Shown piece by piece: positions 1 through 8,261 of a DNA stretch of 64,000 nt. The stretch is from Methylophaga sp. OBS1 (GTDB taxonomy: Bacteria > Pseudomonadota > Gammaproteobacteria > Nitrosococcales > Methylophagaceae), in assembly GCF_026319365.1 (NCBI RefSeq), contig NZ_JAPDMS010000005.1, positions 62,001-126,000 on the forward strand, read 5' to 3'. Below the pieces are notes generated by a model, which worked only from the letters and a program-made list of their open reading frames with translations, ran no database searches and had not been told where the DNA came from. A program made the translations under genes and the position numbers. Positions within the stretch are counted from its first letter, which is position 1; every line of letters starts with the position of its first letter.

Positions 1-51
1 ACTGTCACGGTTCAGTTGATCGCCGAGAATCAGGTTGAGACGATAAGCCAT
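1..51 (-). CDS. Cryptochrome/photolyase-related protein, first 17 codons only
   Basis: The window edge cuts this gene. Only the N-terminus is visible, reading MAYRLNLILGDQLNRDS. The pattern L-x-L-I-L-G-D-Q-L-N is the characteristic opening of the FeS-type bacterial cryptochrome / (6-4) photolyase-related family (PhrB type), where it begins the alpha/beta antenna domain. The ATG shares one base with the TAA stop of the upstream DUF3429 gene (TAATG), so translation is probably coupled. Identification rests on 17 residues plus context: DUF3429 and DUF2256 genes are recurrent neighbours of this family. Flavin-dependent DNA repair or light sensing is inferred, not seen. Confidence 0.6.
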   Translation of the reverse strand, partial: MAYRLNLILGDQLNRDS

Positions 52-446
52 TAAAAGTTGGCCAGCACCAGTGACAGGGCAGCAATCAGACTGAGCTGAC
101 CGCGCAGCATCAGAAATTCATGTTCTATAAACCGCCGGAGCAGGAACCACTCATACAACCATAAAGCCACAAACGACAGTGCCGCCAGCCAGAACCAGTT
201 ATAAGCCGGGGTCAGCAACCATAGCCAGGCCCAAAGCATGGCGCTGACCGAGACCAGGGCGACATGTGCCGGCAACGTTTCTTTCATGCTGAGCGTCCAC
301 AACATGCCGCCCAGAAAACTGAAAATGAGCGCGGCATAGTCAATCAGGAAAATCTCGGCATGGCGGTTATCGAACAGGCTGCCAATGGCCAGTATCACAA
401 AGGGAATCAGGCCGGCATAACCCAGATAGCGATGCGACGTTTTCAT
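51..446 (-). CDS. DUF3429 family inner-membrane protein
   Basis: A 131-residue hydrophobic protein with about four membrane-spanning segments (near residues 8-24, 36-53, 60-78 and 83-100) and a short polar C-terminal part before a last hydrophobic stretch. Sequence character and size match the DUF3429 family, whose biochemical function is unknown. Its ATG overlaps the TGA stop of the exonuclease/GIY-YIG gene by one base (TGATG), and its own stop overlaps the start of the photolyase-like gene, so all are probably one coupled transcript. The context suggests a link with light-dependent DNA repair or flavin/pterin photochemistry, but that is inference only. Confidence 0.7.
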   Translation of the reverse strand: MKTSHRYLGYAGLIPFVILAIGSLFDNRHAEIFLIDYAALIFSFLGGMLWTLSMKETLPAHVALVSVSAMLWAWLWLLTPAYNWFWLAALSFVALWLYEWFLLRRFIEHEFLMLRGQLSLIAALSLVLANF

Positions 447-1909
447 CAGACAAGCTCCGTTTGATCCATAGAAAAGGGTTTAATCACCAGACGCTGGTGC
501 TTTTGCCGGTCCGGATTGAGTAGAAACCGCACCAGAATTTTGTAGCTGTCGCGGTCAAAATAGGCCGGATTCTGCTGGTTTTTGTTGAGCAACTGCTGAC
601 AGTCGGCTTCATCTTTGACCTGGCCCAGATAACGCCATTGATCAACCAGGTGATAATGAACCGCGTCCCAGTCTTCATGCAGCGGGTGCTCCTCGATGAT
701 GACCGGACCGGGCCAGGGCCACTGTTGATTTTTCAGACTATCCAGCGCCAGTCGCAGACGCAGGTTATAGCTGGCAGCGCTTTCTTTACCGCAACAGGCA
801 CCTTTGCATTTTTTGAGCTGAAATCCGAAGCAGGCGCCTTTTTGACGCTTTTCCAGCCCGCACAGTTTCTGGCACAACTGATGCGTTTGTATCAGTTCCA
901 GCATGGTGTTCTGTGCCTGTTTCCGGCTACGAAACAGGCCATAACGACGGGTGATATCCTCAATCGCCGTCATATCAGTTGCCACCACTTCGGTTGTTAA
1001 CAAACCTTCAGTATCTTCCGCCAGAGAAATCTGATACAGGGTTTTGCTTCTGGTTTGGCGGCGGTTAAAGCGAGGTGAATAAAGTTTGATTTCGGTGTTT
1101 TCCAGCAACTGGGCACCAAAATCTGAAGGCGTCTGTACAAATTCGATATGGTGCAGGGATTTGCTGATATCAAGTTCTTTCGAATTCTGATGATCCTGGC
1201 TGAAGTGGCTCAAAACCCGCTCGCGGATATTGACCGATTTGCCGATATACAGCGGCACACCTTCTGCATCAAGAAAGCGATAAATACCGGGCAGATCGGG
1301 CAGGGCATCAATCTGTTCCTGGCTGATATGGCTGGGGAGGCTCGGGCGTTTCAGCAACTGTTTGCAGACAGACTCGATCTTATCCGGCGGAAAGGTATCG
1401 CTGATATGTTGAAAAAACGCCAGAATGACTTCGGTATCAGCCATCGCCCGGTGCCGATCATCGATCTCAATACCCAGTCTTTCAATAATGCGGTCCAGAC
1501 CGTGATAACGGTGCTCGGGAAATAATTTACGGCTCAGCCTGACCGAGCACAGCGTTTTACTACTGAACTGGTAACCGCAGCGCTGAAATGACTGTTTGAG
1601 AAAACTGTAATCGAAACGGGCGTTGTGGGCGACGATAACCCGGTCCTGCAGACGCTCAAACAGGGCCGGTGCAATATCCTCGAATCGCGGCGCATCCTCG
1701 ACCATCGGATTGCTGATGCCGGTCAGGCGGGTAATCCAGGGCGGAATAGCAACACCGGGATTAATCAGGGTCTGCCAGCGATCCACCACCACGCCATCGT
1801 CGACCTGGATCAAGGCAAGTTCGGTCATGCGGTCACGACTGGCGCGGCCGCCAGTGGTCTCGCAGTCGAGCAGCAGCATGCGTGATGGGAATGCGGATAA
1901 ATCAGCCAT
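446..1909 (-). CDS. DnaQ-like 3'-5' exonuclease fused to a UvrC/Cho-type GIY-YIG nuclease
   Basis: A 487-residue two-domain nuclease. Residues about 10-175 form a DEDDh exonuclease: motif I DCETTG near 15-20, motif II HNARFD near 95-100, and motif III HRAMADTE near 153-160. Residues about 200-290 carry a GIY-YIG domain (GIY at 208-210, YIG at 221-223), as in UvrC and Cho. The C-terminal part has clustered cysteines (CFGFQLKKCKGACCG), also seen in Cho-like proteins. The family is annotated as epsilon-subunit-like exonuclease/Cho and is presumed to act in DNA repair, with the substrate unproved. I chose ATG 1909, five bases after the DUF2256 stop; a TTG at 1936 would lie inside that gene. Confidence 0.85.
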   Translation of the reverse strand: MADLSAFPSRMLLLDCETTGGRASRDRMTELALIQVDDGVVVDRWQTLINPGVAIPPWITRLTGISNPMVEDAPRFEDIAPALFERLQDRVIVAHNARFDYSFLKQSFQRCGYQFSSKTLCSVRLSRKLFPEHRYHGLDRIIERLGIEIDDRHRAMADTEVILAFFQHISDTFPPDKIESVCKQLLKRPSLPSHISQEQIDALPDLPGIYRFLDAEGVPLYIGKSVNIRERVLSHFSQDHQNSKELDISKSLHHIEFVQTPSDFGAQLLENTEIKLYSPRFNRRQTRSKTLYQISLAEDTEGLLTTEVVATDMTAIEDITRRYGLFRSRKQAQNTMLELIQTHQLCQKLCGLEKRQKGACFGFQLKKCKGACCGKESAASYNLRLRLALDSLKNQQWPWPGPVIIEEHPLHEDWDAVHYHLVDQWRYLGQVKDEADCQQLLNKNQQNPAYFDRDSYKILVRFLLNPDRQKHQRLVIKPFSMDQTELV

Positions 1910-1914
1910 CGGAC

Positions 1915-2052
1915 TCAATGCGCCTGCCTGCGGCAACGTTCAGAGCAATATTTGACCTGGTCCCAGTCCCTGCGCCATTTCTTGCGCCAGTTGAAAGGGC
2001 GCTCACACACAGGGCAGATTTTGTTTGGCAGATGTGGTTTGTGGTGGACCAT
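1915..2052 (-). CDS. DUF2256 small zinc-ribbon-like protein
   Basis: A 45-residue protein reading [16 protein letters not shown], then [19 protein letters not shown], then [10 protein letters not shown]. Four cysteines in two pairs (CPVC and CSERC) and the basic W-R-K-K-W core with D-x-V-x-Y-C-S-x-x-C-R match the DUF2256 family, a small treble-clef or zinc-ribbon protein of unknown function that is often encoded beside photolyase/cryptochrome genes. It is too short for most gene callers. It ends five bases before the chosen start of the exonuclease/GIY-YIG gene and begins 60 bases after the orn stop. Zinc binding is inferred from the cysteines. Confidence 0.8.
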   Translation of the reverse strand: MVHHKPHLPNKICPVCERPFNWRKKWRRDWDQVKYCSERCRRQAH

Positions 2053-2112
2053 GTCACGGTACGAAAAACAGAGAGGTTAATCTCGCTTTCGGTCCGTGAA
2101 AACGATGTGAAT

Positions 2113-2670
2113 CTAGACCGTCTCTGGCAGCTTTATCATATGCTCACGGTAATGCTGCAGTTCGCGGATGGAGTCCTTGATATCATCCATCGCCAGATGC
2201 GAAGCGTTTTTCTTGAAGGATTTTTCCACTTTTGGTGCCCAGCGCCGAGCCAGTTCCTTAAAGCTGCTCACATCCAGGTTGCGGTAATGAAAAAAGGCTT
2301 CCAGTTCCGGCATGCAGCGCGCCAGAAAGCGACGATCCTGACAGATACTGTTACCACACATCGGTGACACGCCAGCCGGGACATATTGGCGTAAAAATTC
2401 CAGTGTCTTGGCTTCTGCGATGGCTTCGCTGATGGTGCTCTCGCGCACGCGCTCGGTGAGACCGGATTTGCCGTGCTGGCGGGTATTCCACTCATCCATT
2501 CCATCCAAAACCGAATCCGGTTGGTGTATGGCAAAGACAGGACCTTCTCCCAGTACGTTAAGTTCGCTGTCAGTGACGACAGTGGCAATTTCGATAATAT
2601 AGTCAGTATTGGTGTTGAGACCGGTCATCTCCAGGTCAATCCAGATCAGGTTGTTTTTACTTTTGGCCAT
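2113..2670 (-). CDS. orn: Oligoribonuclease
   Basis: A 185-residue DEDDh-family 3'-5' exoribonuclease that degrades 2-5 nt RNAs, and pGpG from cyclic-di-GMP breakdown, to mononucleotides in the cytoplasm. The N-terminal motif WIDLEMTGL carries the first two acidic metal ligands, and the C-terminal [11 protein letters not shown] carries the general-base histidine and last aspartate. Length and full-length similarity are typical of Orn. The ATG has a GGAG ribosome-binding site. It is divergent from the M48 protease gene. It is functionally relevant to the GGDEF and HD-GYP proteins in the window, since Orn clears their linear dinucleotide product. Confidence 0.95.
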   Translation of the reverse strand: MAKSKNNLIWIDLEMTGLNTNTDYIIEIATVVTDSELNVLGEGPVFAIHQPDSVLDGMDEWNTRQHGKSGLTERVRESTISEAIAEAKTLEFLRQYVPAGVSPMCGNSICQDRRFLARCMPELEAFFHYRNLDVSSFKELARRWAPKVEKSFKKNASHLAMDDIKDSIRELQHYREHMIKLPETV

Positions 2671-2776
2671 GGTCTCCGTCTTTATCGTTGATGAATGGGA
2701 TGAACTAACTTGCCAGAGATTGTATCAAAGGCTACTCTTCATGACATTTTTATATGGGAAAACTTGGGCTTAGCGT

Positions 2777-4021
2777 ATGAACGAATTCAGTTGGATATTT
2801 TTGGCTGCGGTATTGCTGATGACAGCGGTGGAAATCTGGTTGTCATTCAGACAGGGGCGTTATGTTGCCGCTCATCGCGACGAAGTGCCCACTGCATTCA
2901 AAGACCAGATCAGCCTGTCGGCGCATCAGAAAGCCGCTGATTACACGGTCGCCAAAGGCAAGTTCAAGCGCAGTGAAACCCTGTACAGCATGGTGATCCT
3001 GTTGCTCTGGACCCTGGGTGGTGGACTGGCAGTCCTTTATGGTGCCTGGTCTCAACTGGAGATGGGGCCGATGCTGGGCGGTATCCTCTTTTTCCTCAGT
3101 TTTCTGTTGATTGGCTCGCTGCTGGAACTGCCTTATTCCTATTACAAAACCTTTATTCTGGAAGATAAATTCGGCTTCAACCGCCAGACGCCGGGTCTGT
3201 TTTTCTCCGACTTCATCAAGCAGACTGTTCTGATGCTGGTGGTCGGTGGCCTGTTGATCTGGGTCGCTTTGTGGATGATGAACAGCGCCGGTGATTACTG
3301 GTGGCTCTACCTGTGGGCAGCCTGGATGGGCTTTGCGGTATTTATGATGTGGGCTTATCCAGCCTTCATCGCGCCACTGTTTAACAAGTTCACGCCCTTG
3401 GAAGATGAACAACTGCAGCAGCGGGTGGAAAATCTGCTGAGTCGCTGTGGCTTTAAAAGTCAGGGCATTTTTGTGATGGACGGTTCCCGCCGCAGTGGTC
3501 ATGGTAATGCCTACTTCACCGGTATGGGTAATAACAAACGCATCGTCTTTTTCGACACCCTGCTCAATACGCTGAATGAAGATCAGATCGAAGCGGTGCT
3601 CGCCCATGAACTGGGTCACTTCAGTCGCAAACATGTGGTGAAAAACATGTTTGTGATGGCCGGTTTGAGCCTGTTGGGCCTGGCCCTGCTGGGCTGGGCG
3701 TCCGGTCAGACATGGTTCTTTGAGGGGCTGGGTGCCAATACCGAATCCAATGCCATGGCCCTGGCGTTGTTTATGCTGGTGATACCGGTATTCCTGTTCT
3801 TCCTGCATCCACTGATGACAGCCTTGTCACGTAAGTATGAATACGAGGCCGACGATTACGCAGCGTCTGTGGCCAATGCCGATGATCTGATTGCGGCGCT
3901 GGTGGCGCTCTATAAAGAAAACGCCAGTACGCTGACGCCGGATCCGCTGGTATCGGCGGTGTATGACTCGCATCCACCGGCGGCATTGCGTATCGCCCAT
4001 CTGCAATCGGGGACGGCTTAA
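2777..4021 (+). CDS. M48-family membrane metalloprotease (Ste24/CAAX protease-like)
   Basis: A 414-residue multi-pass protein. The zinc site HELGH lies at residues 277-281, and the third ligand is Glu357 in EYEADD. Hydrophobic segments near 5-20, 70-90, 100-118, 150-168, 176-195, 293-310 and 328-346 give the Ste24/HtpX-like layout; the size fits the Ste24 branch better than the roughly 290-residue HtpX. Bacterial members are thought to process or degrade membrane proteins, with no confirmed substrate. It faces orn divergently, a common arrangement in Gammaproteobacteria, and is followed after one base by the small cytochrome c gene, so the two are likely co-transcribed. Confidence 0.88.
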   Translation: MNEFSWIFLAAVLLMTAVEIWLSFRQGRYVAAHRDEVPTAFKDQISLSAHQKAADYTVAKGKFKRSETLYSMVILLLWTLGGGLAVLYGAWSQLEMGPMLGGILFFLSFLLIGSLLELPYSYYKTFILEDKFGFNRQTPGLFFSDFIKQTVLMLVVGGLLIWVALWMMNSAGDYWWLYLWAAWMGFAVFMMWAYPAFIAPLFNKFTPLEDEQLQQRVENLLSRCGFKSQGIFVMDGSRRSGHGNAYFTGMGNNKRIVFFDTLLNTLNEDQIEAVLAHELGHFSRKHVVKNMFVMAGLSLLGLALLGWASGQTWFFEGLGANTESNAMALALFMLVIPVFLFFLHPLMTALSRKYEYEADDYAASVANADDLIAALVALYKENASTLTPDPLVSAVYDSHPPAALRIAHLQSGTA

Positions 4022-4022
4022 T

Positions 4023-4301
4023 ATGCGTCTAGTGCTGATATCACTGGCTTTCATTTTCAGCGGCAGTGCTACGGCGCAGAATGGCAAAGCACTGCATGAC
4101 GCTGCCTGTATGGAGTGTCATGCCTCACTGGGCGGTGGTGACCCCTACCAGTTGTACCAAAGAGAGGATCGCAAAGTTCGCTCACTGCAGGATTTGCAAT
4201 CGCGGTTGCAGTTTTGTATACGGGCAGCCGATGTGAACTGGAATAAAGACCAGCAAAAGGCAGTGGTGGATTACCTTAACAGTCGCTTCTATCGCTTTTA
4301 G
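4023..4301 (+). CDS. Small periplasmic monohaem c-type cytochrome
   Basis: A 92-residue protein with a signal peptide (MRLVLISLAFIFSGSATAQ) and one haem-binding motif, CMECH. The rest has no second CXXCH. The chosen ATG starts one base after the protease stop; an upstream in-frame ATG inside the protease gene would give a non-signal N-terminus. The methionine axial ligand is not obvious after the haem site. I cannot assign a redox partner. The gene converges on the GGDEF gene, overlapping its stop by four bases. Confidence 0.85.
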   Translation: MRLVLISLAFIFSGSATAQNGKALHDAACMECHASLGGGDPYQLYQREDRKVRSLQDLQSRLQFCIRAADVNWNKDQQKAVVDYLNSRFYRF

Positions 4302-5332
4302 GCGAAGTTGATGCAGTTGCGGCCGTCGGCCTTTGATTGATATAAAGCCCGGTCGGCACGCTCGATCAAGTCCCTGGGCGTATCGCCGGGCTGTAAGTGG
4401 GTGATGCCGACTGAGACAGTGACCTGACCAATGGACTCTTCGCTGCCTTTTTTCTTGAGTCGGCTGGCAGCAAACTTTTCACGGATTTTTTCCGCCATCA
4501 GGAAGGTTTCTTCCAGGCTGCTGTGCAGGAAAATCATCGCCATTTCCTCACCGCCAAAACGGGCAGCAATATGCATATCATCCCGGTGGGCGTTGAGAAT
4601 AGAGGCAAAATACTGCAGTACTTTGTCTCCCAGAAGATGACCGAAATTATCATTGAGCCGTTTGAAATGGTCGATATCGAACAGGGCCAGTGAGAAGGTC
4701 ATATCCCGGTCCTGACACAGGTGTGTCAACTCGCGGTTGAATGTGCCCCGGTTGAGCAATCCGGTCAGGCCATCGGTGCGGGCAGACTGCTTGACCGCTT
4801 CCAATTCTTCGCGCAGTTTCATGATTTCCTGGGACGAGCGACTCAGTTCGCTTTTAAGTTCATGACTGCTCTGGGTCAGTTGCTGAGTGTTACTGAGAAT
4901 CTGCGTCACCAGGCCCTTGAGTTCCTGGATATCATTGCAGCTCTCCAACATTGATTGGCTCTGGCTGAGGCCCGAGCTGCAGGATGTGGCGGTGGCTTCG
5001 ACCCGGTTGATGTTCTGTAAAGTGTTATCCACCACCAGTTTCAGACCGTTGTTGGTCAGGCTGAGCCGCTCAGGCATGCCCATCAACACGTATTTTTCAT
5101 AGAGATATTGGGTGACATCGGCGGTAATGGGCTGATTTTTACTGAGCCGGGTATCAATCGCATTCACCAGCTCGGCATTATCACCGGCGACATATTCATA
5201 CCAGACTGCGTAATTGACGGGGTTAACCGGGGTTTTGTGTTGATTGACGAGGGGGAGTGTACGCCGAAGGTTCTCTGATGCCTGCTGAAATTCATGATCA
5301 TAGACCGGGGGGAACGACGTTACTTTGCTCAC
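4298..5332 (-). CDS. Diguanylate cyclase (GGDEF domain) with helical N-terminal domain
   Basis: A 344-residue soluble protein starting at GTG. Residues 1-180 are mainly helical, including a segment TPVNPVNYAVWYEYV common in a group of proteobacterial diguanylate cyclases and a likely coiled coil near 155-182. Residues about 186-344 form the GGDEF domain: FDIDHFKRLND near 218-228 supplies metal-binding aspartates, and the active-site loop is GGEEM at 260-264. The final Phe of the canonical loop is Met, a change still expected to be compatible with activity. No RxxD inhibitory site is seen five residues before the loop. The protein probably makes cyclic-di-GMP. Confidence 0.88.
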   Translation of the reverse strand: MSKVTSFPPVYDHEFQQASENLRRTLPLVNQHKTPVNPVNYAVWYEYVAGDNAELVNAIDTRLSKNQPITADVTQYLYEKYVLMGMPERLSLTNNGLKLVVDNTLQNINRVEATATSCSSGLSQSQSMLESCNDIQELKGLVTQILSNTQQLTQSSHELKSELSRSSQEIMKLREELEAVKQSARTDGLTGLLNRGTFNRELTHLCQDRDMTFSLALFDIDHFKRLNDNFGHLLGDKVLQYFASILNAHRDDMHIAARFGGEEMAMIFLHSSLEETFLMAEKIREKFAASRLKKKGSEESIGQVTVSVGITHLQPGDTPRDLIERADRALYQSKADGRNCINFA

Positions 5333-5396
5333 GCGTGGCTCTCAATGTGAATTAACCTTACATGAGCTAGGAGAATTACCTAAATTGTCAGGAATA

Positions 5397-6674
5397 TCAA
5401 GTCTGTTTTGCTTTTCTGGCGCGTATTGCCAGTAACAATGCAAGCAGGGTGGTGACGATCGGAATTGTCTGCATCATGATTTGGCTGGTGATTGCGGCCA
5501 ACGCGGCGAGTAAGGTCAGCATCAGAAAACTGATCATGACGATGTTCTGCACCCAGTTATTCCCTGCCAGAATAGTACCCAGCTGATTCGCAGGGGCGTG
5601 CCACTGTATCAGTGCATTAAGCGGGATGATAAACAGACCGCCGAAAAAGCCGAAGCTGAGGATGGCCAGAGCAAATAGCATGGTCGAGCTGAGCAATGGC
5701 ACCACAAATAACACCAGGCACATGCCGATGGCGCCCGCTGGAATCAGCCCTGTTTTGATGTGACCTTTGCGACCTGCCCCTGCCAGCAATGAACCGATAA
5801 TGATGCCGACACCGGAGCAGGCCAACAGCCCCTGAATAACAATCGTGTTGTCTTCGGCAAGCACCATTTTGGCAAATGCCGGAAATGTTGCCAGAAAAGT
5901 CTGCGAGATCCCCCAGAACATCGACAAGCCCAGAATGGCGTACCAGATCACCGGGTTATGCAGAAGTCGCTGCAGGTTCTCCCGCAGAATGTGCCCCTGC
6001 CGGTAGCGCTGCCAGTCAAAGCGTGGTTGAGTTGAAGTCGTCCCGGTCAAGGGCAGGCGACAGGCCAGAATAAACTCGACCACACTGAGCGAGACCAGCA
6101 GCCAGCCTATCGGAGCGATATGACGAATGAGTTCGGCTTCATTCTGATATTCGTGACCGTCGAGCCGGGTTTCAAAAAGGATGGTAAAGACAAAAATCCC
6201 ACTCAGAATTGCCACAATCGTGGTGGCCTGAATAAAACCATTCGCGGGAGCCAGTCGTTCATTACCGGCCAATTCACGGATATAGCCATACTTTGCAGGC
6301 GAGTAGAGTGCGCTTTGTGCCGCCAGCACCAGAGTCAGCAGAAATGCAAACAGAAACCAACCCTGATAATAGGCCAGGGTTATCAGCAGGGTAATTAAAA
6401 TTGCCGCAAAAGCGGTGGCCCGCATCAAATATGGTTTGGCAAAACGGTCTGACAAGTAGCCGGCCGGGGTGAATAACAGGATGAAGGGGAGCAGAATTAA
6501 TGCATTGATGATGGCCGTCAGCCCGACCTGGGTGGCATCATCATACATTTTGAAAATCGTATTCTGAATCAGAATCTTATGACCCAGATCGACCATCGCA
6601 TTGATAAAGGCGACAGCCAGAAAACTGATAAAACCGGGCAGGCCGGCGGTTTCCAGCAGATTGGATTTTTTCAC
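5397..6674 (-). CDS. MFS transporter, lysophospholipid transporter LplT-like
   Basis: A 425-residue protein with about twelve hydrophobic helices and the MFS signature between helices 2 and 3 (GYLSDRF). The N-terminal region with F-x-N-A-M-V-D-x-x-H-K, followed by SALYSPAKYGYIREL, resembles LplT, the flippase moving lysophospholipids inward for reacylation by Aas. No acyltransferase gene lies beside it, so the substrate is inferred from family resemblance. The GTG start follows the Usp stop by 17 bases, suggesting one transcript with the Usp gene. Confidence 0.65.
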   Translation of the reverse strand: MKKSNLLETAGLPGFISFLAVAFINAMVDLGHKILIQNTIFKMYDDATQVGLTAIINALILLPFILLFTPAGYLSDRFAKPYLMRATAFAAILITLLITLAYYQGWFLFAFLLTLVLAAQSALYSPAKYGYIRELAGNERLAPANGFIQATTIVAILSGIFVFTILFETRLDGHEYQNEAELIRHIAPIGWLLVSLSVVEFILACRLPLTGTTSTQPRFDWQRYRQGHILRENLQRLLHNPVIWYAILGLSMFWGISQTFLATFPAFAKMVLAEDNTIVIQGLLACSGVGIIIGSLLAGAGRKGHIKTGLIPAGAIGMCLVLFVVPLLSSTMLFALAILSFGFFGGLFIIPLNALIQWHAPANQLGTILAGNNWVQNIVMISFLMLTLLAALAAITSQIMMQTIPIVTTLLALLLAIRARKAKQT

Positions 6675-6691
6675 TGAATGGTCTTCAGGCT

Positions 6692-7138
6692 TTAGTCATC
6701 TTTGAGTCGGACTGCCAGTACATCACAATGGGCGTGATGTAATATCGCATTGGCGGTGGATCCCAGCAGCATTTTTATGCCACGGCGTCCATGGGAGCCG
6801 ACAACGATCAAATCGGCCTGATTTTCATCAGCCATTCGCACAATATCATGACCGGGACTGCCGCACTCCACCCATTGCTGGCTATCGGGGATACCCATCT
6901 CGTCTGCCAGTTTGGCAAGTTGTTTTTTGCCTGATTCCAGCAGGGCTTCACGCATGTCGATATCAACGCTGATCATCGGCTCGTAAGCAAAATCCGTGAG
7001 CGGAAAATCTTCCACAACATGACAGATGCTGAGTTTGGCATTATTGCGTTCCGCCAACGCCAGTGCTTTATTGCAGACTTCGTCAGTGTGGCTGGAAAAA
7101 TCCACGGCAATCAGAATGTGCTGGTAGTCAGAATCCAT
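6692..7138 (-). CDS. Universal stress protein, UspA family
   Basis: A 148-residue single-domain Usp protein. It opens with ILIAVDFS and carries the nucleotide-binding pattern G-x2-G-x9-G-S in GSHGRRGIKMLLGSTAN near the C-terminus, indicating the ATP-binding branch. The ATG at 7138 was preferred because TAGGAG lies just upstream with normal spacing; a TTG 18 bases earlier lacks this. The gene lies just downstream of trxB and its terminator, and upstream of the MFS gene. Its cellular role is likely stress survival; no specific trigger is visible. Confidence 0.9.
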   Translation of the reverse strand: MDSDYQHILIAVDFSSHTDEVCNKALALAERNNAKLSICHVVEDFPLTDFAYEPMISVDIDMREALLESGKKQLAKLADEMGIPDSQQWVECGSPGHDIVRMADENQADLIVVGSHGRRGIKMLLGSTANAILHHAHCDVLAVRLKDD

Positions 7139-7152
7139 GTGCGCTCCTACTA

Positions 7153-7180
7153 ACAAAAAAGGGCGGTGAGCCCGCCCTTT
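7153..7180 (-). terminator. Intrinsic terminator downstream of trxB
   Basis: On the minus strand a perfect 9-bp stem AAAGGGCGG / CCGCCCTTT with a 5-base loop is followed by a run of T. It begins 13 bases after the trxB stop and ends just before the Usp ribosome-binding site, so it separates trxB from the Usp-MFS pair. Confidence 0.85.
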
Positions 7181-7192
7181 GATTGTATGACT

Positions 7193-8200
<1,008 letters not shown>

Positions 8201-8261
8201 TTAGTTCAAAAGCTGTGTTAAAATCAGACGTTAATTTATTGGCTGAGTTGGAAATATCACC

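Noticed and set aside
2843..3808. A 321-codon minus-strand frame opposite the M48 protease
   Set aside because: Antisense shadow, rich in His and Gln, with no domain.
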